Positions 34,255 to 42,406 of a DNA stretch of 64,000 bases are shown here, piece by piece (positions within the stretch are counted from its first letter, which is position 1; every line of letters starts with the position of its first letter). The notes beneath the pieces were generated by a model, which had not been told where the DNA came from, did no database searches, and saw nothing but the letters and a program-made list of their open reading frames with translations. A program made the translations under genes and the position numbers. Source of the stretch: Acidihalobacter aeolianus (lineage in GTDB: Bacteria > Pseudomonadota > Gammaproteobacteria > DSM-5130 > Acidihalobacteraceae); the NCBI RefSeq assembly GCF_001753165.1, contig NZ_CP017449.1, positions 62,001 through 126,000 on the forward strand, written 5' to 3'.

Positions 34255-35297
34255 GCCTTTTGGGTGCGTGTTTTCTTCTTCAACTCACGAGCCAAGGCCT
34301 CCACGGCGGCGGCCGCCTCGCTCGCCCTTTGGGTTTGGGCTTCCAGATCCGCTCGCGCACGGCCAAGTTCGCTGACTGTAGCCTTGAGTTCGCCGGCGAG
34401 TGACGCACGCTCCTGATTGGCTGCATCGAGCTGGGCGGTGCAGGTTTCCAGCTTCCGAATTAGCTGTTCCTTGTCCTGTTGCAAAGCCTCGACATCAACC
34501 CTCAAGCCAGCTGCCGAGGCACTGATCTCCGCCCGCTCACGCTCGGCCTTCAGCAGGTGCTCAGTCTGACTATCGATCCGAGCCTGGGCGGTCTTAAGTT
34601 CGTGTTCCAGGCGTTTCACGTTCGCGATCGCCTCTCGTGTTCGCGCAGCCTCCTCCTCATACCGAGCGGTTAGCTGGCGCTCGAGCGCATCGCTTCGCTT
34701 TTGCTCCTTGGACAACGCTTCGGCTGCCTGGCGGCGCTCATCTTCCTGTTCGGCCTGTGTGTTGGTCAGCGTGGTCTGGAGATTCTTGTGGATCTCCGAT
34801 AGTGAGACCAGTTCGTCCAGTGCTGTACGCAGTTTATCGCTGAGCTTTGCGCTAGCTTCGCGCTCATTGTTGAGGCTGTTCTGAATCTGCTCTCTAGCAG
34901 CTCTTTCGGAGATGAGGGCTCGGTCGGCCTGATCGACCTTGTCGATCGCCTCGACACGCACCTGCTCGATCTTCTGGCGTTCCTCAGCCAGTGCCTGCTC
35001 ACGCCCTTCAAAATCTCTTTTGGCTTGCGCAAAGGCCTGCTCGAGCGCGACTTCATAGATTTGGCCAGCGATATCCATCACGGCCTTGGGCGCTGCAATT
35101 CCCTGATCCTCGCCTTCCTGGTGGAGACTTTCCAGGTACTTTTGCTGCCAGAGCTTGGTGTATTTGTTCACTGTGGAGAGTGAACCGCGGCCGAGGGTCT
35201 TGTGGACGACTTTGTTGGTCACCCATGTCCCAGACTGCATCAGTTCATCGCAGACCTGGAACACTTCTCCCTGGGTGATGTCGGCGGGCAGAGCCAT
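34251..35297 (-). CDS. kfrA: KfrA-like DNA-binding coiled-coil protein
   Basis: A 348-residue protein. The N-terminal domain (ADITQGEVFQVCDELMQSG, GRGSLSTVNKYTKLWQQKY, about residues 4-58) is the KfrA_N helix-turn-helix region. From about residue 90 to the end it is an almost unbroken alanine/glutamate/arginine coiled coil. KfrA proteins of IncP and related plasmids bind their own promoter and help segregation. I chose ATG 35297 because the conserved N-domain begins there; the open frame extends 25 codons further. It overlaps xseA, so it may regulate the whole leftward operon. Confidence 0.87.
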   Translation of the reverse strand: MALPADITQGEVFQVCDELMQSGTWVTNKVVHKTLGRGSLSTVNKYTKLWQQKYLESLHQEGEDQGIAAPKAVMDIAGQIYEVALEQAFAQAKRDFEGREQALAEERQKIEQVRVEAIDKVDQADRALISERAAREQIQNSLNNEREASAKLSDKLRTALDELVSLSEIHKNLQTTLTNTQAEQEDERRQAAEALSKEQKRSDALERQLTARYEEEAARTREAIANVKRLEHELKTAQARIDSQTEHLLKAERERAEISASAAGLRVDVEALQQDKEQLIRKLETCTAQLDAANQERASLAGELKATVSELGRARADLEAQTQRASEAAAAVEALARELKKKTRTQKA

Positions 35298-35316
35298 GCT
35301 GGCTGATCCTTTGTAT

Positions 35317-35643
35317 TTAGAATTCACGCTTGCCGCGGATGTCATCGACAACCCGCTGAACCTCAGCCGCACTCAGGAACCATGGCTTGTTCGGCGGCAT
35401 ATGGGCGATGACTTGTTCCTTGTATTGTTCGTGATGCAGCAGCGCGATGTCGTCGTCGTAGACGGCGCACAGCATAGCAAGCGCGAGCTGTGCTGGCCCG
35501 CGGCCAGGATAACCCCACGTCAATTCACCAGAGATTGAATGGGTGACCAGGTCAATACGCGGATCGAGCAACTTTTTGTTCAGAAGCACATAGCGGTTCA
35601 CGACGCCAACGACGCCCTCGAAGAAGGCGGTATCAAGGGCCAT
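35317..35643 (-). CDS. DUF6166 domain protein
   Basis: A 108-residue protein from ATG 35643 (AGGAGG 7 bases upstream). The segment SGELTWGYPGRGPAQLALAMLC (about residues 38-59), followed by an acidic stretch, is the DUF6166 signature, and the remainder (KEQVIAHMPPNKPWFLS) also fits. The family is small, common on plasmids and phages, and of unknown function. It lies within the leftward operon, 19 bases before the kfrA-like gene. Confidence 0.78.
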   Translation of the reverse strand: MALDTAFFEGVVGVVNRYVLLNKKLLDPRIDLVTHSISGELTWGYPGRGPAQLALAMLCAVYDDDIALLHHEQYKEQVIAHMPPNKPWFLSAAEVQRVVDDIRGKREF

Positions 35644-35666
35644 GGTCATTCCTCCTTGCTTGCTTT

Positions 35667-36527
35667 TCAGCTCGCCTGCCGCCAGTCGTGGTCAAACTGT
35701 CGGCGCGCTTTCTCGAGCGGACTGCCGTTGAACAGCAGGCCCATTTCTCGGTTGTGGTTGAGCGAGTTCCACGAGAAATTCTCAGACCCGACAAAAGCCA
35801 TATGGCGACCCAGAATGAGCTTTGCGTGCATGTAGGTAGACCGCGGCATGAAACGGATACGTACACCGCTCTGACGCAGCTCTCGGATACGCTGCCGGTC
35901 CGCTCGCTCGGCACTGTGCGGCAGGATGAGACGGATGCGGTCCCCGCCGTCACGTAAGGCCCGCATGATCGGGCGGTCGGTATCCAACTCCTCCTGCTCG
36001 ATATCGACCGGTCCTGGCTGGCGAATCGCCTCTACCAGCGCCGCGGTACTGCCGGGCGACAGAACGAGTACGCGCCGCGGTGCGGTGCCGGCGCGCGTCT
36101 CATGCCAGTCTGCATTGAATACGGCCCGAGCCGCTTGCACCACCGGAGTTGCGTCGGAGGTGAGTAGATATTCGCGGTTGCGGTGAAAGGCGGACCAGGA
36201 ATAGTTGGCCGTACCTATTTCGCACCGAGAAAGCGAGCACACGTACTTCGCGTGATCATATCGGAATCTATCCGGGGAGAACTTCACCTTGGCGCCTGTC
36301 GCCTCGACTTCACGATACTCACGCTCGATCTTGTAGCGCCTCATGCGGTATGGGTGCCGATCAAGCATCACGCGTACCTCGACCCCACGGCGCGCGGCCG
36401 CGTGCAGCGCGCGTAGGATTTGCTTATCGGATAGGTAATACACATTCAGGTCGACGGACTTGCGGGCGTCCTCGATGACCTGGACAACAGGCTGGGTACC
36501 GGCATTGGGTTCGATGTAAAGGTGCAT
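35667..36527 (-). CDS. Phospholipase D-fold protein with two HxK motifs (nuclease-like)
   Basis: A 286-residue protein with two PLD repeats. The first has YDHAKY and GTANYSW (about residues 90-110). The second has YMHAKLILG and GSENFSWNSLNHNRE (about 231-260). The histidine and lysine of both motifs are present, but the aspartate of the classic HxKxxxxD is leucine in the first and arginine in the second. Bacterial members of this fold include Nuc-type endonucleases and plasmid nucleases. There is no clear signal peptide, so cytoplasmic action is likely. Position amid XseA/B and VRR-NUC genes favours a nucleic-acid substrate. Confidence 0.82.
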   Translation of the reverse strand: MHLYIEPNAGTQPVVQVIEDARKSVDLNVYYLSDKQILRALHAAARRGVEVRVMLDRHPYRMRRYKIEREYREVEATGAKVKFSPDRFRYDHAKYVCSLSRCEIGTANYSWSAFHRNREYLLTSDATPVVQAARAVFNADWHETRAGTAPRRVLVLSPGSTAALVEAIRQPGPVDIEQEELDTDRPIMRALRDGGDRIRLILPHSAERADRQRIRELRQSGVRIRFMPRSTYMHAKLILGRHMAFVGSENFSWNSLNHNREMGLLFNGSPLEKARRQFDHDWRQAS

Positions 36528-36536
36528 GTTTAGGCC

Positions 36537-36977
36537 TTAGAAGCCGGCGCGGATGAGGAATAGGACGGTGGCTGCCATCAGCACGAGCGCAATGAACTGG
36601 GCGAGGTAGGCCAGCAGGATGCGGCTCAGGCAGGCATTTGTGCTGTGCCAGGGCCCGCCATTGAATTCAGCCTCCTCGATCTCCTTGTTCTGATCGGTCT
36701 TATAGGTGTAGCCCACCCACAACATGATCCCCGCCGCAATTGGAATGGAGAAGTGCATGTGTGGCACCTTGATCACCGAAAAATCGGTGACCACGATCAT
36801 GAACAACAGAGCGGCGAGCAAGTAGGTGCTCACCGCGTGGGATCGCTTACCCAAGGCGCGGTAGTTATCAGCGATCATCCAGAACATGCCGACGGGGCCG
36901 GCAGCCAGGCCCAGATAGAGTTGACGAAAGGCAAACAAGGGTCGTTGGGCTTGGCTACTCATCATCATCATCATCAT
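36537..36977 (-). CDS. Hypothetical membrane protein with multiple-ATG start
   Basis: About 146 residues. The start lies in a run of six in-frame ATG codons (36977 down to 36960); GAGG abuts the first, so an inner ATG is likely used. Three or four hydrophobic helices are visible (LYLGLAAGPVGMFWMI, TYLLAALLFMIVV, IPIAAGIMLWVGYTY and a C-terminal LLAYLAQFIALVLMAATVLF). No family recognised. The ATG run is also the poly-aspartate codons of the preceding gene in another frame. Confidence 0.62.
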   Translation of the reverse strand: MMMMMMSSQAQRPLFAFRQLYLGLAAGPVGMFWMIADNYRALGKRSHAVSTYLLAALLFMIVVTDFSVIKVPHMHFSIPIAAGIMLWVGYTYKTDQNKEIEEAEFNGGPWHSTNACLSRILLAYLAQFIALVLMAATVLFLIRAGF

Positions 36978-37368
36978 CCTCGCGTTGAGAACCGTCTTCG
37001 GTTGGGTTCGCTTTCGCATGTTCGGTGCGAAGCGCATCGATCGCATACTGAGGAACTCGATAACCGATATGCCTGAGTAATTCAAGGGCTTCTAGGGCAT
37101 CCAGCGGTGTTTTTGCTCTGAGGACGTGTCCATCGTAGGAATAGCCAATGCGTTCACTGATGCAGTGCCGTCTACGAATCTCGCGCATGGTGTTTTCGCG
37201 CTCCATCCAGGCTTCCACGGTAGCAATTGAAAAGGGAACCCTGGGCGGCAGCGTCGTTGTATATATCCGGCGCATGGACGCGACTTGAATGGTGATCGTG
37301 CCGTGGACATTGTTGTAGACGAGCACATCGCACTGATAGTCGTCATCACTGAATCTGCAGTAGGTCAA
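36955..37368 (-). CDS. Hypothetical protein with poly-aspartate tail
   Basis: A 137-residue protein with a TTG start (37368) 4 bases after the VRR-NUC stop and GGAG about 10 bases upstream. A strand-rich N-terminal half (DVLVYNNVHGTITIQVASMRRIY) and a helical second half (LDALEALELLRHIGYRVPQYAIDAL) end in a run of six Asp plus Glu. No family recognised. It overlaps the next gene by 23 bases. Confidence 0.6.
   Translation of the reverse strand: MTYCRFSDDDYQCDVLVYNNVHGTITIQVASMRRIYTTTLPPRVPFSIATVEAWMERENTMREIRRRHCISERIGYSYDGHVLRAKTPLDALEALELLRHIGYRVPQYAIDALRTEHAKANPTEDGSQREDDDDDDE
36960..36977. repeat. (CAT)6 trinucleotide repeat shared by two overlapping genes
   Basis: Six CAT units on the + strand read as GAT (Asp) at the end of the 36955-37368 gene and as ATG (Met) at the start of the 36537-36977 gene. 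Copy-number change would keep both frames but alter start position and tail length. Confidence 0.9.
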
Positions 37369-37372
37369 TGCA

Positions 37373-37900
37373 CTATCGCTCCGAAGGCATCATGACCACG
37401 GTAGGCGGCATGGCCATATAGGTGCGAAGGCACGCCATAGCGGCGTCAACGCCTAGACAGACTTGTGCCTGACATCCTTGTTCGCGCATTAATCGAATCC
37501 ACTCAGCCTGGTGCGGTGTGACGGGGGCATCGAATGGCGGCCGCGCTTTGAACTCGATCCAGAGCATGTGGAACCCGCCTCTGGCCACAGGCAGCAACAG
37601 GTCACTCACCCCCTTGCGCGCACCCTGTCGCTTGAGTCGCCACCCCTCATAGCGATTCTTACGTGAACCGCCGTTCGGTATGTGGATGAGCAAATATCCG
37701 ACGTCCGCGTACTCCACACGGAATTGATCGACCACCACTACCTGTTCTTCCGCCTCGATATCTGACTTTTTGCTCCGTCTGCTTTGGTTCGGGACCTCTG
37801 GTGTGTCCTCACAGCGAATCCAGCCTCTCTGGATGGCTTCTTCACGTGAAACGCGCATAGACAGGGGCCTCTGAATCGGGTGCGGGCCTAAAAACGACAT
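37373..37900 (-). CDS. VRR-NUC domain nuclease
   Basis: A 175-residue protein. The C-terminal about 115 residues carry the VRR-NUC pattern: IPNGGSRKNR, GARKGVSDLLLPVARGG, MLWIEFKA (the catalytic acidic/ExK core), and the final T-H-Q-A-W...QG-A-V..G-D-A segment. VRR-NUC enzymes cut branched or structured DNA. The N-terminal about 60 residues are polar and partly acidic. ATG 37900 is used, but there is no clear ribosome site; an inner ATG at 37858 is possible. It is the first gene of the leftward nine-gene operon. A GTTACGTAAC palindrome lies just upstream at about 37914-37923. Confidence 0.85.
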   Translation of the reverse strand: MSFLGPHPIQRPLSMRVSREEAIQRGWIRCEDTPEVPNQSRRSKKSDIEAEEQVVVVDQFRVEYADVGYLLIHIPNGGSRKNRYEGWRLKRQGARKGVSDLLLPVARGGFHMLWIEFKARPPFDAPVTPHQAEWIRLMREQGCQAQVCLGVDAAMACLRTYMAMPPTVVMMPSER

Positions 37901-38238
37901 AATATGGCGTTACGTAACAGCGTATCACCGCGTTTATAGTGGTTTCAATGTTCAGCTTTTGTGATAATGCATGTTATCTTTAAAGGCAGGCCGGTTACGC
38001 GCTTTCCAACACTGGCCACATGATTAAAGATTTACTTGGAAACCCGTGTATCTACCTGTTTTTTATTAGTTTTTTCTTTGGTTACGACGAGCTGGGTCAG
38101 TGGTTTCGGTCAAAGAATGCTGTCAACGACGCGCGCTATGTGTTCCGGTGATCTGGCGCCACCTCATAATGTCCTTTGTCTTTTGTTTTCAGTGACTTGC
38201 GATTATTTTGGTACGGTATTACAGTGGAGGGGCATGGC

Positions 38239-38427
38239 ATGGTTTTGCGTGTGAGGTCAGAAGGTCGCAAACACTTCGTGGTTGGACAGACATATCCGTA
38301 CCGTGGTCTGCTGAGGCGATCGGGTGCGCGATGGGACCCAATTCGCGGTAGCTGGTGGTGCAAAAGTCGTGCTGAAGCTGACGAAATCGTTGAAAAAACT
38401 AAGCATGGGGCCAGCAAGGCCAGGTGA
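38239..38427 (+). CDS. Small DUF5710-like protein
   Basis: A 62-residue protein from ATG 38239 (GGAGG site). The core PYRGLLRRSGARWDPIRGSW resembles the DUF5710 motif K-LGARWNP--R-W also fused to XseA here. It is 5 bases upstream of the recombinase start. The 338-bp gap before it (37901-38238) holds the divergent promoter region and only an unconvincing open frame. Confidence 0.62.
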   Translation: MVLRVRSEGRKHFVVGQTYPYRGLLRRSGARWDPIRGSWWCKSRAEADEIVEKTKHGASKAR

Positions 38428-38432
38428 GCTTG

Positions 38433-39683
38433 ATGGCAGGTGATATTGAAGACACCAGCCAAGCGATCGAGCCGAGCTTTGCACCCGATCAAGATACGCT
38501 GTCTATCACGGAGGCCAGCGCCACGCTGATCAGCCGGCTTGGTCCCTTGCTAGATGGGAGCCAGGGCGTAAACCGGCAGCGCCTCGATGATGGCAGCATA
38601 CGAAGACCCAAAATGATCGAGGCCAACAACGACCTCGAAGCAATCAACGCCTTTCTGCACAAGCACAACGAGAATACGCGCACGGTCCGAGTCTATCGTA
38701 AGGAGTGCTACCGTCTCCTGAAATGGTGCATTGAGATCGCCCGTAAGCCGATGTCCTCGCTGACGGGCAGTGACCTGAGTGAATATCGAGATTTTCTTGC
38801 TGCCCCCCCGGCTTCCTGGATCAATGTGAACAGGGCAAAGAAAATCCGGAATAACACGATCAATCCGGAGTGGCGACCGTTCGCAAAGGCCGGCATGTCA
38901 CCGCAGTCCATTAAACACGCCATCGTCGTGCTCGGCGCCCTCTTCACATACTTGGTCGATGCAAGGTATCTGGATGCCAACCCAGTCAAGTTCATGCCTC
39001 GCCGTGCCGGCAAGGTCGATGACGCTGAAATCAAGTCCGCCACGCGCTTCAGATTCAAGGGAGAACGGCATCTGACGACGGAAGACATGAAGTATGTGGA
39101 TCAGGTGTTGCGAGAGGTCGATCCGCGGACCCGGTGGGCGTTTCAGCTCATCCGGTTTACAGGCATGCGTATCAGCGAAGCGGCGATCCACCAGATGTGT
39201 CACTTCGTCCGGATTGGCGGCGTATGGATGGTCATGATCACTGGAAAGCGTGGCAAGACTCGCCAGGTTCCGGCCACAGACCGGCTTATTGAAGCGTTGA
39301 TCGAGTGGCGCACACACCTTCACATGACCCCACTACCTGATAGTGAGGATACAACGGCTCTGATATGCAAGAGCTACGACAACGCCAGCAAAATGACACC
39401 AGGCTATGTAGGCGAAATGGTGTCATCGGTGTTCAGGATGGCGGCCGTGCGCGCGGAGGCGCACCCCCCTAAAGGTGAAGACAGCGCAAAACGGCTACGT
39501 GTCGCGACGGCTCACTGGTTGAGACATCGCTTTGCCACAGTGCTTGCCAACGACAAAGACAATACCATGAGAAGCGTGCAATCACTGTTGGGTCACGAAA
39601 ACATCAATACGACGGCTCTTTATTGGCATGTCGAAGAAGAAGAAAACATCGAAAACATGAAAAAGAACGGGCCGAAATTCTAA
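38433..39683 (+). CDS. Tyrosine site-specific recombinase
   Basis: About 416 residues. A core-binding domain (about residues 60-190) precedes the catalytic domain with arginine I in FTGMRISEAAI, lysine in ITGKRGKTR, HWLRH (histidine and arginine II), LLGHENINTT and the nucleophile tyrosine in ALYWH. ATG 38433 is preferred (AGGTGA 5 bases upstream) to the GTG at 38424. It lacks the DUF4102 arm-binding domain, so it resembles XerC/D-like plasmid resolvases more than island integrases. A role in dimer resolution or element integration is inference. It is unrelated in detail to the integrase at 8490. Confidence 0.9.
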   Translation: MAGDIEDTSQAIEPSFAPDQDTLSITEASATLISRLGPLLDGSQGVNRQRLDDGSIRRPKMIEANNDLEAINAFLHKHNENTRTVRVYRKECYRLLKWCIEIARKPMSSLTGSDLSEYRDFLAAPPASWINVNRAKKIRNNTINPEWRPFAKAGMSPQSIKHAIVVLGALFTYLVDARYLDANPVKFMPRRAGKVDDAEIKSATRFRFKGERHLTTEDMKYVDQVLREVDPRTRWAFQLIRFTGMRISEAAIHQMCHFVRIGGVWMVMITGKRGKTRQVPATDRLIEALIEWRTHLHMTPLPDSEDTTALICKSYDNASKMTPGYVGEMVSSVFRMAAVRAEAHPPKGEDSAKRLRVATAHWLRHRFATVLANDKDNTMRSVQSLLGHENINTTALYWHVEEEENIENMKKNGPKF

Positions 39684-39704
39684 GCTCCAAATAATTAACC
39701 CAAT

Positions 39705-39735
39705 AAAAACGCTCAAGGCTAGTGCCTTGAGCGTG
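39705..39735 (-). terminator. Rho-independent terminator
   Basis: CGCTCAAGGC/GCCTTGAGCG stem with a 4-base loop, followed on the minus strand by five T. It ends the small leftward gene at 39741 and also lies past the recombinase. Confidence 0.82.
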
Positions 39736-39740
39736 CGGAG

Positions 39741-39932
39741 CTATTGAAGTAGATCAGGAGGCGGCGTCGATGCCCCCCTGATCTGGTCGAGGTAAGACTT
39801 GGCGGCCTCGACAGTCTCAAGTCTTTCTGAGTCACGCATGATCGCGCGCAACTCTCGTGTTGAAATCCCGTAAACCTCTTCCTGCTCATCCTGGCCAGGT
39901 AGGCGATTGTCTAGGAATAACGTGTGGTTCAT
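39741..39932 (-). CDS. Small hypothetical protein
   Basis: A 63-residue soluble protein from ATG 39932, with a GGGAGGG site 7 bases upstream and a terminator after its stop. It is acidic and helical (ISTRELRAIMRDSERLETVEAAKSYLDQIRG). No family recognised. It is divergent from the lipoprotein gene at 40052, whose palindromic promoter lies between them and could influence both. Confidence 0.58.
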   Translation of the reverse strand: MNHTLFLDNRLPGQDEQEEVYGISTRELRAIMRDSERLETVEAAKSYLDQIRGASTPPPDLLQ

Positions 39933-40020
39933 GTCATGCCCTCCCGTCTACGGCAATGCACAATGCAGCCGTTCGCACTTGTCCTTGTGCTGCGAGAGCG
40001 TCTAAGATCGCCTACAACGC

Positions 40021-40036
40021 ATGGTATAATACTATT
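40021..40036 (+). promoter_or_regulatory. TATAAT-centred palindrome, copy 3
   Basis: ATGGTATAATACTATT, one mismatch in the right arm. TATAAT (40025-40030) is 22 bases upstream of the ATG at 40052, with a GGAGGC ribosome site between, so the leader is only about 15 bases. Confidence 0.8.
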
Positions 40037-40051
40037 CTACGGAGGCAGCTC

Positions 40052-41407
40052 ATGAAGTCGTTTGTAGCGATCAGTGGATTGATGGCATCGGTTGTCTTGT
40101 TAGGCGGGTGCGCAGGGACCACCGGGGGTCTGAATGCTTTTGGCCGCGCTCTGGAAAGTGTGGGTAACGCCAGCCCAATACATAAGCACTATGTTTACCA
40201 AGTAAACAAAACCCAGGCCCCGCTCCCTGCGGATCTCGAACACCCCGCCACGGTATGGGTTCCTGCCGCCTATACCGGTGATGGACAGGCACACCTCTAT
40301 ATCAATGGGCGACCTTTGTATTTACGAGGGGAGATCGCAAATGTTGCGAGCTTCGTGAAATCAAGGGGAGGGTATCTTGTGGCGATCCGCGAAAACAATC
40401 TGCGGGTCAGCGGGCAGCCCATGCCTCTCCAGCGGCCCGGCATCGTGTTTTATCGGGTCTCTGTTAAAGGTGCGCTCGAACATCAGGTCGGCTATTTCGT
40501 AACGTCACCCTTCACACAGGTCGTGAACACAGGCAAGGCGATCTACCTGCAGGAAACAGAGGGCACCACATCACAACCCGTGCTCTACCGGTACGTTGGG
40601 TATAGCGAGAGTGGGCGCCAGGTATCAGGCCCGCAAGGCGTGCCCTTTGCATCCCCTACGCCGCACGGCGGGTGGTTCGTAGAAGAGATTACTGGGCGCT
40701 CGGGGTACTTTGATGTCACGCCCGGGTACAAGGCGAAGATCCTGCTGGAATCCAAGACTGGCGGGGTTACGGTGGTAACGCCCCAGCTTAATGTCCCATA
40801 TCACGAGCGGTCATGGATACACACGACGAGCGCATTTGTTGATGAGGCGCCTGTCACTGATACCGCGCGAACTGGGGTAATCCTGCGTCTGTATACCGGA
40901 CGATATAGCGGACTTGACCTGGTCAAGCTAGATCAACCCATGAAGCAAACCTGCGAAGGGCTGATTGGAAAAATATGCCAGCACCAAGGCGTCTACGATG
41001 CCGCAGTGACGGGGTTTGTAAACCCCAATACCGTGCGCCTATCTACCATTCTGTTTGGTAGCCCGGGACAGCCGTACCTAGCGATGCCATATCAGATAGG
41101 CGGACCCACGCCTTATGGTGTGGTCAATGCGGCGGGCGCGATGTCTGGTGCAAGCAAAGGACAGTGGATCGATCTGTTCCCGGCCAGAGGTGCGGTGCGA
41201 GGCAATTATGCGTTGCCAGCTTACGGAATAATCGGTCCCGGTGTGGCTGTTATCGTGAATGCCGACGCGGGAAGTACTGTGGCCGGACTCAGTTATGAGA
41301 TTCAACAGAGCTCGGCTGGCGAGAATGTCTCTGTACTAAATCCGAATCGTGTTAGTCAGTTCCTGGCATCTTATGGGTTCAGACAAGTGCCGGTACTCGT
41401 GAAGTAA
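40052..41407 (+). CDS. Lipoprotein of the transfer region, unknown
   Basis: A 451-residue exported lipoprotein with lipobox LLGGC (cysteine at about residue 20). The mature part is long, strand-rich and aromatic-rich (VWVPAAYTGDGQAHLYINGRP, GYLVAIRENNLRVSG, SWIHTTSAFVDEAP), with one pair of cysteines near residue 320. It has its own palindromic promoter and precedes transfer block 2. It could be a surface-exposed mating factor or exclusion protein, but no family is recognised. Confidence 0.72.
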   Translation: MKSFVAISGLMASVVLLGGCAGTTGGLNAFGRALESVGNASPIHKHYVYQVNKTQAPLPADLEHPATVWVPAAYTGDGQAHLYINGRPLYLRGEIANVASFVKSRGGYLVAIRENNLRVSGQPMPLQRPGIVFYRVSVKGALEHQVGYFVTSPFTQVVNTGKAIYLQETEGTTSQPVLYRYVGYSESGRQVSGPQGVPFASPTPHGGWFVEEITGRSGYFDVTPGYKAKILLESKTGGVTVVTPQLNVPYHERSWIHTTSAFVDEAPVTDTARTGVILRLYTGRYSGLDLVKLDQPMKQTCEGLIGKICQHQGVYDAAVTGFVNPNTVRLSTILFGSPGQPYLAMPYQIGGPTPYGVVNAAGAMSGASKGQWIDLFPARGAVRGNYALPAYGIIGPGVAVIVNADAGSTVAGLSYEIQQSSAGENVSVLNPNRVSQFLASYGFRQVPVLVK

Positions 41408-41450
41408 TTGGGTCCCGTGAATTGTATCGCGGGGTTGGTTATGCGTGGCA

Positions 41451-41467
41451 GTTGGTATTATACCAAC
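41451..41467 (+). promoter_or_regulatory. Perfect TATTAT-centred palindrome, copy 4
   Basis: GTTGGTATTATACCAAC is a perfect 17-bp palindrome. It is a variant of the consensus with T for A in the outer arms, 28 bases before the ATG at 41496. Confidence 0.8.
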
Positions 41468-41495
41468 CGATGTTTCACATCATGGAGTAGTCATC

Positions 41496-41825
41496 ATGGG
41501 TAGGGGTGGAATGGGTCTGTTTTCTATCTCAAGCTTGGCGGTGGCTGGTTTCATCATCTACATCATCATCGGCAGTACGCCGACAGAGCGGATCACGCGA
41601 GCATGCATGCCTGTGCCGTGGACCGCCAATCTGAGCGTGTCCATCCTGGAGCTGATCAAGGCAGATTCGGATGTTGCGCCGACAACGAGTTGGTTCCAGA
41701 GCGCGAACTACGGTTGTGAATTTACGCTCTGGCGTTTGTTTTACCAGAACGACTACAACACCGCTCAAAAATCCAAATTGGCGAGTAATACAGGCGTTCC
41801 TGCGTCTCAGGGCACGAGCCAGTGA
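41496..41825 (+). CDS. Small membrane-anchored protein
   Basis: A 109-residue protein. One N-terminal membrane helix (LFSISSLAVAGFIIYIIIG, about residues 7-25) precedes a periplasmic domain with two cysteines (RACMPVPW and NYGCEFTLW) that could pair, then a polar tail. It overlaps the next gene by 4 bases, which encodes a thioredoxin-like protein that might form that disulfide. No family recognised. Confidence 0.65.
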   Translation: MGRGGMGLFSISSLAVAGFIIYIIIGSTPTERITRACMPVPWTANLSVSILELIKADSDVAPTTSWFQSANYGCEFTLWRLFYQNDYNTAQKSKLASNTGVPASQGTSQ

Positions 41826-42406
41826 AATTCCACCGCCTGCGCCTGTTTCTCTGTGGTCTGCTGGTTTTGGCCCCAACTGCATGGGGTGCACCTCGCTTTG
41901 TATTGGTACAGATCGCGGCATTCACGTGCCCACGCTGTCAGAGCTTTGATGCTCACGAGTTTGCCGCTGTTCGGAATGCTGTTCGGCAGGCAGGTGGCGA
42001 ATATGATTTTGCGCCGGTGCCAGAACATGGCGAAGCAGGTATATGGGGTCCGCGGATGTACTACGCCGCCAGATTAATTCCAGGTGAAGAAGGCCCGGTG
42101 CGTAAAGCGTTGTTTGAAGCAGCAGAGGCCAATCTGAAATTCAAGAATGGCGCATCCGTCGTGGCTTGGCTGGAACAGAACGCCCCTGGTGTGTATTGGG
42201 GCCGTTACCTACAAGCGGTAACAGCCAGGAATATCGGAGTGCGCGCTGTCGGTCGTGCTGCGAAGCTGTATGAGAAGTTTGGTGGTGGTGACTTCCCTGT
42301 ATTTATCGCTCTGAGGGACGGTAAAGCGAGTCTTGTTGCTCGGGGCGGCTCTATCTCGGCATTAACCTCGAAGGTGATGACATGGGTTTCAAATCAAAAC
42401 TCCTGA
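41822..42406 (+). CDS. Periplasmic thioredoxin-like (DsbA/TrbB-type) protein
   Basis: A 194-residue protein with a signal peptide (cleavage near AWGA, about residue 23). The AAFTCPRCQSFD segment carries a CxxC redox pair, and GGGDFPVFIALRDGKASLV supplies the cis-proline region of a thioredoxin fold. F-type systems often include such a protein (TrbB, DsbC-like) to fold disulfide-rich TraH, TraN and similar proteins. It overlaps the LysM gene downstream by 25 bases. Confidence 0.78.
   Translation: MKFHRLRLFLCGLLVLAPTAWGAPRFVLVQIAAFTCPRCQSFDAHEFAAVRNAVRQAGGEYDFAPVPEHGEAGIWGPRMYYAARLIPGEEGPVRKALFEAAEANLKFKNGASVVAWLEQNAPGVYWGRYLQAVTARNIGVRAVGRAAKLYEKFGGGDFPVFIALRDGKASLVARGGSISALTSKVMTWVSNQNS

Noticed and set aside
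36960-36977. Phase variation by the (CAT)6 repeat
   Set aside because: The unit is three bases, so copy changes cannot switch either frame off.
38036-38254. 72-codon + strand open frame upstream of the recombinase
   Set aside because: No ribosome site, odd composition, and it overlaps the better-supported gene at 38239.
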